Source: Panicum virgatum (taxonomy: Eukaryota; Streptophyta; Magnoliopsida; Poales; Poaceae). Taken from it: 64,000 nucleotides of DNA. Each line of letters begins with the position of its first letter. The stretch's first letter is position 1. Under the pieces are notes generated by a model. The model saw only the letters and a list, made by a program, of their open reading frames with translations. It did no database searches and had not been told where the DNA came from. This document shows, piece by piece, positions 44,475 to 56,226 of the stretch. The stretch spans positions 47,136,930 to 47,200,929 of the forward strand of contig NC_053148.1 of assembly GCF_016808335.1 (NCBI RefSeq), read 5' to 3'. A program made the position numbers and the translations under genes.

Positions 44475-44881
44475 CCACGGCCACGGGCCACGGGTGCGCG
44501 GCCGGCCGTGCTTTCTTTACGCGCTCCGGGCTCCGGCGAGGGGAAACCGCCGCGCCGCCTCGCTCCTCGATCGGCCGGCTGCGTGCTGGTGCTGCTCCGC
44601 CCCGGTCTGCACGTGGCTGGGATCCCCAGGCGCGTCGGGTTCGGCGGGCAGAGACTTCGCGGGGGGCTCGCCTCGGTGCTCACTGTCCAGCCGTGTTTTC
44701 CGTGATCCGATCTCGTAGGCCCACGGCGGTGGTCTACGAGAACGGCGTGTTGCGTGCAAACTCCACTCTGGCGAGATGAAACATGAGGGGTCGTTTTTTT
44801 TTAATTCAAACAGGAGGGGTCGTTGCTCTGCGGCGATGCCAGTGTCGTCGTCGGAGGAAAGCAGCATACCGAGTTGGCCAG
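44475..44881. other. GC-rich intergenic DNA between two transposons
   Basis: ORFs overlap on both strands (for example 44517-44867 minus) and none has a recognisable domain. Confidence 0.4.
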
Positions 44882-44884
44882 TTA

Positions 44885-47800
44885 GGGCATGTACAATGGT
44901 TAGACGGCCGCCGTCTGTATGTCTCTAGAATAGCGCACACAGACGATAGAATAGACAACCTGTACAATAGTGTGACTATCTGCAAGCTATTTAATACATC
45001 CTAGACACATGAAACGTGGTGATCAAACATGTGAAATGGATCTTTGTGTATTGATTTTTGGCATACATAAAAGAATCATTTGTGAATGCAAATAAATCAC
45101 ATGGATATTTTTAAAAGATGATAGTATATATGCAAATAAATCATTTGTGCCGGATAGAATACAATATATTTATATCAATAAATAGAATACATTATAGTAT
45201 TTGAATATAGTTGAATTGCACCATGAGAACTAATTTTTCTTGTTTCCTTTGAGATGCCATATGTGCTCCACTAAATCATGAGACCTAGTTCATGAACCAC
45301 ATTTCTGAAACAATCTCCCATCAGTAAACATTTTAACAAGAAGTAGCTACTGAAAATCTTAAACTGGGGCAAACTGAAAGTGCAGACCACATTCAGACAT
45401 TCAGAGACAAACTCAGACTTGTTCGGACAATCACTTTGTGGACAAAAAAAAATTGGCATGTCATCAACAGATGCACATCTCACAGACAGTTGGATGCAAA
45501 ACTTACATTAAAAAAACTGAAATGTTAGTTTCTGCCGGCCTTTTTGTTTCTGCAGGCTCTGAATGAGCAGCCCTAACATAAGCCAGTTACTATCTGTCAC
45601 TTGTTCATCATATATTCATACCTACCATTGACATGAATAAGCCTTAAAGCTCCAGAACACACCCTAAATGACCCAAAGACTCCAGTGCGATTATTTCTTT
45701 GGTTAAAACCAACCAAACTCTACTCTTCAGCCAGCCAATTTTGCCTTCCTTCTCGTACCTTAAGCCCCATAGGTGAAACAATATAGCCTGAAAAAAATCA
45801 GGTCAATCAGAATTTTAAGAAAGCATGGTTCAATTATAGGTCTACCACTAAGAGAAAATTTTCAGAAACACCAATGACATTAGTATGCAATCACCATTCA
45901 CAAACACCAGTGAAATTTTGCAGTAGAGCAATTAACAAACAATTCTAATTAACAATTTCAGAGCATACAGTTCTAATTTCTGATTACAAACAGTTCTAAT
46001 TAACAATTTCGGATCATATAGTCCTAGTGTCCATGTTTCAGACAGTTGAACATCTCAAATTTGAAACAATAATTCTAGTTCACAATTTCAGATTAGAAAC
46101 AGTTTGATTTCACATTTCTAGTATACAACAAGTATTGAGCAAAACATTAAACATGCACAACAAGTCTGCATCCAAATTTCTCACTACAATGTTCATATGA
46201 ATTTTTATCACAATTAGCCAGCAGTAGAATCCATTCAGAAACAAGAGGGGGCAGGAATATGGTTTCCATTCTCTCGGATCAGCATGAATCAGTGATTCAT
46301 GCCTGTCGGTGTCCTGACCCGGCGGTCCGGCACCAACTAATAAGATGTTGCGTGATCCCTCACCTTGAATTGTTGATGCAAGAGGTAACACAGGAACACA
46401 CGGGTTTATCCTGGTTCCAGCTGCGGGGCCGTACATCCAGCAAGAGTGTGCGAGTGCACTGTACTATCTTGCACCGGGGGTGCCTGTAGTAGGGGGTACA
46501 AGCGAGGCGAGAGAGGGAGGAAAGCTCCCAAGTCTCTGCTAGATGATTGAGGTGAGTGCCAATATCGAGAGAGTGAGCGAATGAAGCTAAGGGAGTTGGT
46601 CGTATGAGGGCGTCTGAGCGTATGAGAGGCCTGCGTCCTCCTTTTATAGACACAAAGAGGGGCGGGGTACATGTACGGAGGGAGGAAGAAGTCGTCGTTT
46701 CTCCCCGAATCGGGGGCGCACAACGAATGTCCACTGTAGGAAGTACACTGTGGGGTACTGGAGATTATGGCGCCGGTCGTGCGGCTCTCCTGGGCGGCAT
46801 CCTGGTAGCTCCAGCGGGCGTCGTGGTGGCTCCTGTAGAGGGTACCGTCCTCTGTGCGCGACGTGGCGGTGTCTCGAGGGTCCGGTAGGAGGGAGTCTTG
46901 CTCCGGTCAAGGCCCGGGCCGCGTTCGAGGGTTGCGCCCATACTGTTCGAGGGTTCCCAGGTAGGGAAAGTACGAGGGAAGTATGGGGATTTGGCAGTTC
47001 AGTGGCGAGAGCAGTGCCGGGCACGTCTTGCATAGGGCGCCGCAGGTTCCCACAGTGTCGTCACAGTGTCAGGGATGGCGGAGCAGTGACCGGAGTTGGC
47101 GGATGGGATCCCGGTCACAGCCACTGTGCGGAGTGGTGGCATGACGCCGTCTGACCCGGGCGCTGCGGCGGAGTTGTTAGCATTTAATGCCTCCGTACGG
47201 CGGACGAGTGAGCGGATGGCCGTTTGTCCTTTCCTCCGAGGGGTGGCCTCGAGCGAAGCGGAGTCGATCCGCCTTCTTGGGGGTAGGCTCGCTACCCTCG
47301 AGCAAGGCGGAGATGCGGGGTGCGGTCGAGGGTCTCGGCGGGGAGCCCTCGAGCGAGGCGGAGATTGCTCCGCGGGTTCGAGGGAGGTGCGAACGGGCTG
47401 TACTGTAGAGCCAGGCCGTGGGCCGAGGGCGAAGCGGGCCTCTTTGAGTCCTTTCCTTTCCTTTGGATCGGAATGAGACCGCAGGCCTTCGTGGGCCCGT
47501 TTGACTAATATGTGTTTTGCGTTTTAAGGGCGATTGTGTCCCCTGATTAGGGTGCCCTAATTATGGTACCCGACAATGCCTGGCCATGGTTGAGGATGTC
47601 AAGCTGGGGTAGTGCTTGAGGTAGCCGCAAAGCTTGGGGTAGTGCTGAATCGGCCACCAGCAAGGGTTGGGCCGGCGAACCTTGCCTCTTCGGGAGGAAG
47701 CTGCTGCCCATGCGCTGCCGTCGCCGCAGTCGCAGACTTCTTTCCTCGCGCCGCTGCCGCCTTCCTCCCATGCGCCGCCATCACGGCCGCCGCAGTCTTG

Positions 47801-48234
47801 TCGCCTCGCGTTGCCGTCGTCGTTGTCCCGAACTTTCGACCTCGTGCCTGCGCCGCAAGCTCCTTCTGTTCGCGCGCGGGTTGCTGCTCCGACCCTATGG
47901 CCTTGCCGCATTCGTCGATTGCTGCTGTTGTGGGGGAATTGGTTGGGGACGGAAGGAAAAAAGAGGGGGAAAGGAACACAAACCTGCGGAGTTTGCCGCC
48001 ATGGGGATTTCGCGAGCGCGTTTGCCCGCCAAAATCGGCACGGGGAGCAGCGGATCAAGGGCCGTCGTCGCTGAGTCACCACTGTGCTCGTACAGCGGTC
48101 GCCGAGGAGTTGCTCCGTGTTCGGGCCACGAGCCGAACTCGTCCTCTCGTGAGACGACGATAGCTCCCGGTCCTCCATCGGTAATCAAAATAAACCGTTC
48201 GTAGACGAGGTAATTATTGCCATTGTACATGCCC
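44885..48234. mobile_element. PIF/Harbinger-type element, TTA TSD, containing a nested solo LTR
   Basis: The ends are perfect 15-bp inverted repeats GGGCATGTACAATGG, each bordered by TTA (44882-44884 and 48235-48237), the PIF/Harbinger target. Total length is 3350 bp; without the solo LTR and its duplicated 5 bp the original element was about 2.07 kb. The left interior (44990-46300) is AT-rich and the right interior (47576-48200) is GC-rich, with opposing ORFs of 183-205 codons. I recognise neither a DDE transposase nor the Myb-like partner, so the copy seems non-autonomous. Confidence 0.8.
46304..47575 (-). mobile_element. Solo Gypsy-type LTR with 5-bp TSD
   Basis: The 1272-bp LTR begins TGTCGGTGTCCTGACCC and ends GGTACCCGACA, the reverse complement of the LTR at 2193-3491. 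A perfect 5-bp duplication ATGCC (46299-46303 and 47576-47580) shows that the element once inserted here and then lost its internal region and one LTR by intra-element recombination. The minus-strand TATA box is near 46640. ORFs inside are LTR chance frames. Confidence 0.92.
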
Positions 48235-48237
48235 TTA

Positions 48238-49190
48238 GGAAGGCATGGTTTCTGAGTGCTTCACGTGGGCCTCCGATGGCAGCGCATTCTCCCTAAACGT
48301 AAGGCCCATCAAAATTGCTAGGCGCCGAAGCCCAAATCAAGCCTAAGGGCTGTACAGTTTATTAATTTCGATTTGGGTCTAGCCGTCCATAAGCCCATAA
48401 TAGCAGCGCTTCTAGGCCGGCCCAACGATAGAGTTTCAACTTTCAAGGCGATGAAGGTCTTTCAAAATCTCAAAATGAGAGTACCGGGTTTCAACTGCAC
48501 GTCTTTGGTTGTTTTGGTACCTTTTTAATATCAACAGTGAGTATTTGGTCAGCATGCACGTTAAATGAGAAAACAAGAAGTCAAACCTAATTTTTACTTA
48601 TAAGAAAAAATTAAATTGATAGAAAATATACTAACTATAGATATTCGAATTTCCCCGTGCATTTACAGCTGAATTGAAGAAAACTGAAGGGTTATATTTA
48701 GATTGCCTGACTTTCCTGAGTTCCATGACATCCAATTTCTGTGCCAGTTCTTTAAATATCAAAGAACTTTAGAGAAAAGATAAACAATAGTTATAAATCA
48801 CACACTTCTGCTTCATATAATCACAGTAGCTATCAGATCCATATGTGTTATTTATTGTTGTAAAAAAGTTCTTATTTGAAATAGATCAAATTTGCATCCA
48901 AATCACTCATTTTTCAAGAAATGCTCGACTTGAGTGTTGGTGTGGAGCGAACAGCAAAGGAGGGCAGGAGGCGGTGACTGTGAACTTTCGCGAAGCTGGT
49001 CGGTCGCCGCCCTTGCCTCCAGCAACACCCACCCATCCACGGCGATCTACGGCCTACTCGCTCCTCCCGAAACCCTAGCCCACGCATCCACCCTACGTCG
49101 TCGCCGTCCGCCTCCGCCTCTCCGCCTCCGCCCTCGCCTTCGTCTTGCCGCCTCCACACCCCAAACCCTAGACCCTTGCTGGTGCGGCCG
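48238..49190 (+). promoter_or_regulatory. Upstream region and 5' leader of the USP39 gene
   Basis: Between 48260 and 48430 are several GGCCCA/TGGGCC-type motifs (for example aaggcccatc near 48301 and ataagcccataa near 48390), which in plants resemble site II/TCP elements of housekeeping promoters. They sit about 770-900 bp from the ATG. The leader (about 48960-49190) is C-rich and has two aaaccctag motifs. The exact start site is unknown. Confidence 0.35.
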
Positions 49191-52100
49191 ATGGGCAAAC
49201 GCGACCGCGAGGAGGTGGACGAGCTCGCCGATGGGGGCGCCGCCGAGAAGCGCCCGCGCGAGGAGGGCGCGTCGCTGCTAGGGCTCGCGAGTTACGAGGA
49301 TGACGAAGAGGAGGAAGCGGCCAGGGGCCAGGCAAATGGCCATCGCGCTGAGGGGAACGGGGAGGAGGGCGAGGACGAGGACGACGAGGAGGACGATGTG
49401 AGGAGGGCTCCGGAGAGGCGGCCGAGGCGGGTGGAGCTGCGCCGTGACTGCCCTTACCTCGACACCGTGAACAGACAGGTACACTTGCGAACTATTCTTA
49501 GTGACCCGACACCTGAGATATACATGTACTAGTTATAGTTGTAGCTATCGAATTACCAGTTACTGATATTGTGCCAGAGGTATATATAATTTATGTGATT
49601 TGAAATTGCTGATTAAAATGTACGATCCTCATGGCTTAACATACAATATAGTTCACTGTCTTCAAAGTGAATCCCAATACTATGATCGGTATCCTAAAAG
49701 CTCCTGATATTTACATCCGTCCTATGTCTGTCTATCTTCATATAAAATTTCTAGCATGGTGTGGCAGTTTATTTGGATTAATTTCATATATTATCCTTGT
49801 ACTGTATGTGTTACATATGTACTATCTATACTCTGGTGGCTGATTTCTTTGTTGCTCTAGTCCGCGTAACATTTCTTTTGGTTATTTCTAATGGTTCTTT
49901 ACAGCTGAGTACATTTTGTGCTGCTTTGCAGGTCCTTGATTTTGATTTTGAGAAGTTCTGTTCAATATCCTTGTCAAATTTGAATGTGTATGCGTGCTTG
50001 GTTTGTGGAAAGTATTTCCAAGGAAGAGGCTTGAAATCTCATGCTTATACGCACAGTCTTGAAGCAGGCCATCATGTGTTCATTAATCTTCAAACCGAGA
50101 GGGCTTACTGTCTTCCTGATGGATATGAGATAAATGATCCATCACTAGAAGATATTCGCCATGTTCTGAACCCAAGGTGCTTCTCTATTGCTTATTACAT
50201 TACATTCCAACTGTACTTGATTGCTTTGGGAGCCAGTTTCGGGTTGCTAATTGGCATACTGTTCTGATAGGTTCACGAAAGAGCAGGTTCTAAATCTCGA
50301 CAAGAACAAGCAGTGGTCTAGAGCACTTGATGGTTCCAATTATGTACCCGGAATGGTATGTACCCTCTAAATTGTCTGGAGGACCTAGATGGTCTCCCTG
50401 TGGGATGGTTTACCTGCTGTACTTTGTTTGCTATGCAGTCGGATCTTTTTTATTGATTTTTACTTGACCAGTCCTACGAAAATATTTTTAGTTTCCGGAG
50501 AAGTTTTTTTATTTGTGTATCCTTAAATAGTGAGCAAATGCAGTTTTAAAGATTCATTGCAGTACTAGCAAAAGCCTGAATGTGTTGTGGACTTGCTTAC
50601 AAACAACTGGACACCTGATTGATCATGACAATTCGTTTCTTCAGTTGATTTGCGTGATTGTATTATTTTATTCCGTTATATTAATGCCACTATGCCACAT
50701 CTCAAGAATATGCTTTTATCACACATGGTAATTTGTAAGGACTTAAGAAACTAGGACTTTGTTTTATTGATTCATTTTATCTCGTCTAAATAATCACTGC
50801 TCCGCAGGTCGGTCTTAACAACATCAAGGAGACAGATTTTGTGAATGTCACAATACAGTCATTAATGAGAGTTACTCCTCTGAGAAATTTCTTTCTTATC
50901 CCTGAAAATTATCAACATAGCAAATCACCATTGGTTCATCGTTTTGGGGAACTGACACGCAAGATTTGGCATGCTAGGAACTTCAAGGGGCAGGTTGGTT
51001 TATTAAATCTGCTATCCCTTTATGTCAACACGTGTCTCTAAACAAATCTTCTGTTTTTGTTCAGGTTAGTCCCCACGAGTTTCTGCAAGCTGTTATGAAG
51101 GCCAGCAACAAGCGGTTTCAGATTGGTGTACAGTCAGATCCTGTGGAATTTATGTCATGGCTCTTGAATACACTGCATGCAAAATTAAAAAGTTCAAAGA
51201 AGAAAAACAGAAGCATAATACATGATTGCTTTCAGGTTAGCTTTTCTGGTCATTAACAGCGGAATTCATATCACTTAAGCAGCTTATCAGGTCACACTGG
51301 AATCACTGTTCTTGCAGGGAGAACTTGAAGTTGTTAAGGAAGTTCACAGGAAGCATATAATGGAAAAAAAAGAAGATGGTGCTGAGCTCAATGGTGATGC
51401 AGGTTCAGCGGTTGGAGCAGCAGATGGTACTGTCATGGAAACATCTAAGGTCCCATTCTTGATGCTCGGTCTTGACCTGCCCCCTCCACCTCTTTTCAAA
51501 GACGCCATGGAGAAAAATATCATCCCACAGGTATGTTTTCCACAAGCACCTCTTTTTATAATCTCATGTGGGTGCTTAGCTTTGATGTTTATAGACAGAA
51601 CTCTAGGATGAAAATGTGTGCGACTAAGATTTCTGGGATCGATAATGTGAGGACCAAGTAAATAGTTTTACGGCTACCTTGAGCATTAATAAGTGAAACC
51701 TTGCTCCCCTGGCTGGATTGCTAGAGCTATTTTGGGATGGTGTTTCTCAGGGCCTGTTTGTTTCCGCGTTCGCTTAGCTTATGAGCCAAAGAAGCGGAAT
51801 AAGCCCGCCAAACTACTCGCGTTGAACGCGCGTTGGGTAGCCGCCGGCCACTGAAAATCGCGAACCTTGAACTGCGTGGCCCATAATCACAGAAGCGGGT
51901 CGGGAGCTGCGTTGTGCTTATTCCACTCGCGCTTATCAGCCTCGCGGTCCCAAACAGGGCCTCAGTTTTCTTATACTTCTATGCTTACATATAAGACCAC
52001 CTCCTTTTTTTTGAAGCTCTGTGAGACAATATGCATGGCACAAATTTCGCGCTTAGTGTTCTATACTTAACTTCGCTGTAATGCTATGCTTCTAGTTTTG

Positions 52101-53105
52101 TTCTTGTTAGTACAAAAGATGCTTGTTCTTACAGTCTCGTTTGAGTAATGCTTTCTCGTCGCCATTCTAAATTTTCATGGAACATGGACATGCTTGTAGG
52201 ATATCTGTATGTTGGTGCATATTGACCAATCATGTTGTTGGAAAATACCAGTATGGCAAAGGCTGCTATGCGTAGAGCTTTTAGGTCAAAGGATTGATCC
52301 CCTACATAGAACCTATCTGATCCCATTCTAGAATTACACACACTTACGCGAGGAATATTGCTATGCTTAGAGCTTTTAGGTCAAATGATTTAACACACTA
52401 TGAAACCTTGACATTTCTTTCCGTGCTTTCTTTCAACATTGAGATATTCTGTTCTAGTTTTTGTGATTGGGTATATTGGAATTCTAAATCTATCGTACTG
52501 TTCAGGTACCGTTGTTTAACATACTGAAGAAGTTTGATGGTGAGACTGTGACAGAGGTTGTCCGCCCATCCATTGCTCGGATGAGGTACCGTGTCACTAG
52601 ACTTCCGAAGTATCTGATCCTTCATATGCGACGGTTCACTAAAAATAACTTCTTCGTCGAGAAAAACCCTACTCTAGGTGAGACCTTATGTTCACTTCGA
52701 TTATATATATGTTGCTGGTAACTCACTTAATCTAAGAAATATTCGTGTGACAGTAAATTTTCCTGTGAAGAATTTGGAATTGAAGGATTACATTCCATTA
52801 CCCAAGCCCAAAGAAAATGACAAGCTACGGTCGAAGTATGACCTTATAGCAAACATTGTCCATGATGGGAAGCCAGGTGAAGGATGCTACAGAGTGTTTG
52901 TACAGCGGAAATCAGAAGAGGCCTGGTACGTTCTTTAGCTAACAAAGAATTGTTTTTTACGAGTGTAAATATTGTAGCCCCGATTTAATCATCTGATGAT
53001 CTCCATCTCAGGTATGAGATGCAGGATCTCCATGTTACTGAAACTCTTCCTCAAATGGTAGCTCTTTCAGAAGCCTACATGCAAATATATGAGCAGCATG
53101 AATGA
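49191..53105 (+). CDS. USP39: USP39/SAD1-type tri-snRNP splicing factor (inactive ubiquitin protease fold)
   Basis: Spliceosome component needed for U4/U6.U5 tri-snRNP function in the nucleus. Nine coding exons join in frame with GT-AG sites: 49191-49478, 49932-50176, 50271-50355, 50808-50993, 51065-51235, 51318-51530, 52506-52677, 52754-52925 and 53012-53105, giving 541 residues (human USP39 is 565). Residues 1-96 are charged and acidic, replacing the animal RS-rich head. A UBP-type zinc finger follows (C118, C121, H133, H137, H143). The USP fold starts at residue 207 (GLNNIKETDFVN). The catalytic Cys position is Asp (D216) and the His position is Cys (C498, GCYRVFV), so the protein cannot be a normal deubiquitinase, as known for this family. 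Other landmarks are DPVEFMSWLLNTLH, PKYLILHMRRFTKN and YEMQDLHVTETLPQ. An ATG at 49191 is the first in frame. A MITE lies in intron 6. Confidence 0.96.
51750..51961. mobile_element. 212-bp Tourist-like MITE in intron 6 of USP39
   Basis: Left end GGGCCTGTTTGTTTCCGCG and right end, read inward, GGCCCTGTTTGGGACCGCG are inverted repeats, and both sides carry TCA (51747-51749 and 51962-51964). End sequence and 3-bp target duplication fit Tourist/PIF MITEs. It is about 220 bp from the intron's donor and leaves splice sites untouched. Confidence 0.75.
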
Positions 53106-54643
53106 GTCGCAGTGGTCATCGTGTAGCCTTCCACAGCCAGTGTTTTTGCTTAACAGAGATCAGAATGTTGCCATCTAATCCTTATCTTTGGAGCAATTGT
53201 TCGTGGGAAGGATTTGGTAGTTCCTTTGCACATGTTCAATCAAACTTAGCTACTTGAGAAGTAGAGCTTGAGGAACTGTACTAGGCTGCTATTTTGATGT
53301 TTCGGAGACTGAAACATCATGTATTTTTTTAGAGCTTCTTTGGATGCCCCGCTGGTAGAGGGAAGTTTCTCTGTCTATTGTAGTGCAGCCTGTACTCTAT
53401 TGTAGTGCAGCCTGTACCTGTTATAATCATTTTGATTGCAACCGACACAGTACCAATAGCGTTTGAAGCTGGTAAAGTAATTTTTATATGCAAACCGCAC
53501 AGAAAATGATTATATGTCACGGATGATGGTAAATAAAACTTTTAAGATACCACATACGTGTATGGTTGAAGTTGCCGGATTGCCGCTGTGCTCCAGATGT
53601 ATTGATTTGCATGTGGTGTTGCTCAGTCTTGGTTTCTTCAACTGAGCGGCCACTTGATGGCAACCTTTACTACTGATTTCTGTTTGATCCATGGGCAATC
53701 TAATAATCTATGCTATCAATCTATTAGTCATTACCATGATGGTTTGCGATAGGTGAACATGAGTCTACATTTGTGGCTCGTAACCTCTTCAACAATAGTT
53801 TCCTCAATTTTTTACCTCCCCGTATGATTGTTCAGCAAAAGTGTTCAAATGGTCAATGGTCACAGGAGAATCATCGAGTTCAAACAAAGGCGTGACTCCT
53901 GCTTCGTGCCGTCTCTGCTAGGGCTAGCCCTTTGCATCAGTTTTTCCGTTTCTCACTTGTCGCGGAGCACAAAATTCCGATGGCGGACCCGGCCAGCACG
54001 TCGACGGTCCATGGTAGCAACTTTGTAGCAAGACTGGTCAGAGATTCATGGTTGAGCCTGCGTTAGACTACTAAGCAGCCGCCAGCCGCTGCAGAATGGA
54101 CAGAGATCTTTGCTTTCTATTGCCCTGTGGATTTGAGGCAACTGTTCACTGTCAGGAGCAAAAACACAGTAGTCTCTTTCATGCAGCTGTTGTCAACTAC
54201 AGACCCATGTGGCTCCGCACCTGATTTGTGGATCTTTGCTTTCTATTGCCCTGTGGATTCAATAATACTCCCACCATTCTTTTTTGGTAGTTCTATTTCA
54301 AAAACTAAATTATTCTCAAATGATAGTCCTATTTGCTATTGGGATAGACTACATCAATAAATAGCACTAGTAACGAGGAGTTTCTAAATAAAATATTGGA
54401 GGACCAACTAAAAAGTCTTTGTTGCATTTATTATATGATAAGTAATGTTATTTTTCTTAATCATTGTGTCAAAGTGAAATAAGTCTATCAAAAGAGAATG
54501 GAGAGGGTAGAAGTAAAAAGGAATTTGGCAATTTGCAGCTGAGCTTAAAAAATGGCAATTTAGCCACAATCCACAAATTCTACATGATGACCACATTTTG
54601 GGTGATAAATACCTATACATTTTCCAAGTTAAATTCAAGTTGT
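53106..54643. other. 3' flank of USP39 and intergenic DNA
   Basis: The USP39 3' UTR occupies the first few hundred bases and includes a tandem doublet of ctattgtagtgcagcctgta (near 53376-53417). Further on, a roughly 28-bp direct repeat (tctttgctttctattgccct) occurs near 54111 and 54232. A Stowaway-like end (CTCCCACCATTC after TA) lies near 54268, but its partner end is unclear. No further gene is seen. Confidence 0.45.
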
Positions 54644-56210
54644 TGAAAGGATCACCGTGGTGTCCGACCCTAGAGGGGGAGGGGGTGAATAGGGTCGCTA
54701 ATTCGCTTTCTAACCTAAGCCTTACACTATTTGCATAAGATAAACCTAACACGTCCTACACATGCTAGTTATTACCAATGTTTATCTATGCTACTCTTTA
54801 CTTACCTCCAAAAGACTTGCAACCTATAGCCAATCCTAATCAAACTAATTAGGAAAGTAAAGGCACGCAAGATAGAGTAAATGCGGAAACGTAATACGAT
54901 AAGTAAAGTGGTAAGGGCAAGAGGGATGCAAACTCCCGAGTAGACACGGTCATGTAACGTGGTTCGGCTCAAACGCCTACGTCCACGGGACACCGAGGCT
55001 CTTCCGATCACCGTCTTGCGCTAGGCCACCAAGGCGCACCGGCAAGTGCCCACAAGACACCGAGTCTCGCGCACCGCCACCGTCTCTCTCGGTCACCCCG
55101 CCGAAATCCACTACGGAGCTTCTCCACCAAGGAGGGGGTCTCCTCTTCCCCCGTACAAAGTGTCGGCGCCGCTCCACACCAAGTCGGAGGGTCGTCGACG
55201 GGAATGCTTTGCTTGCCTCGGTAAGACTTCTCTTAAGCTAGCTCTCTCAAGAACTAAGCCTATAAAAGTGCACAAAGCACTCTCTCAAAGCTTCTCCAAG
55301 CTAGATATAGCACTAAGCACTTCTAGGATGGTTGGTGATGGATCTTTGCTTGGGCAGCACTTTCTTCAGCTCTTGAGGCTTCCAACCATGTGTGACAACC
55401 GGCAGGGGCGGAACCAGGATTGAGACGAACCCCGGGCCAAGTTTTAAATATAGACGTCCACAAACTCACAATTCAAAAAATACATGAAAATATATACGGA
55501 AAGATAGATAATATACATGAAAAATTTGGGCCGAACCCCGGGCCATGGCCCGGGTGGCCCGGGGTCTGCCTCCGCCCCTGACAACCGGCCATGGGGGTAT
55601 ATATAGGCAGCACAAGCAAATATAGCCGTTGGAGAAAAGCTGCCTGAAAAGTACCTAACGCTGGTTAATCCGACGCTCCCCCCAATAGCCATCGTCGGTT
55701 CAACCGGTGAATGTAATCTGCCCGACTGAAATACTAACCGTTACTTGTACTGGCAATTAACCGATGTAGCGTCGGTTCAACCGGTGAACGTAGTTGTCCT
55801 CTGATCAACTGAAAAACCAACTCTCTCGACAACTACACCGACGTAATTGAACGGTGCATCATCGGTTCAACCGATGTATGCATTTTCCTTGGTCTTCTTC
55901 TACCATTGCACCGACGTATTCAATATTTTCATCGTCGGTTCATCCGGTGCACTCTGCTAACTGAGTCTTCTCTGAGCCCATTGCACCGGTGAGTGTAATT
56001 CACCTCATGCCGGTTTAACCGGTGAGTGCAAATTACCTCTGTCTTGGTCCTTTCGACCTGATTTTTTCGGGGTTTTGTATCTTTTCATCCCTTGGACCTA
56101 TAAGCCTGATAATGATCATCTTAACACATATATTAGTCCAAGTGTTGTGTGTGTCATCAATCGTCAAAACATTATATTGAAATATGGCAGGAGAGGCCAT
56201 TTTCGCTACA
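54644..56210 (-). mobile_element. 3' LTR (left copy) of the Copia-type element
   Basis: In plus orientation it starts TGAAAGGATCACC and ends TTTTCGCTACA, giving TG...CA ends. It is 1567 bp and about 178 bp longer than its partner because it contains a hAT MITE (55403-55580). Both LTRs carry a series of accggt/cgtcggttcaaccgg motifs, probable transcriptional repeats. Confidence 0.88.
55403..55580. mobile_element. 178-bp hAT MITE inside one LTR, 8-bp TSD
   Basis: Ends CAGGGGCGGAACCAGG (left) and, read inward, CAGGGGCGGAGGCAG (right). The perfect 8-bp duplication ACAACCGG is at 55395-55402 and 55581-55588. The partner LTR at 60275-60285 has a single ACAACCGG and no element, so it is a natural empty site. 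Ends resemble those of the MITE at 5535-5674. Confidence 0.93.
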
Positions 56211-56226
56211 ATCTCCCCCTTTTTGG
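56211..56226 (-). other. Polypurine tract of the Copia-type element
   Basis: The minus strand reads CCAAAAAGGGGGAGAT directly before the LTR's TGTAGCG start. A purine run ending next to the 3' LTR is the expected plus-strand primer of reverse transcription and fixes the LTR boundary. Confidence 0.8.

Noticed and set aside
46604..47476. ORFs of 94-134 codons in the solo LTR
   Set aside because: They fall within an LTR with a clear TSD and are chance frames of GC-rich LTR sequence.
54268..54400. Possible Stowaway MITE starting CTCCCACCATTC
   Set aside because: One end resembles Stowaway, but no convincing reciprocal end with TA was found.
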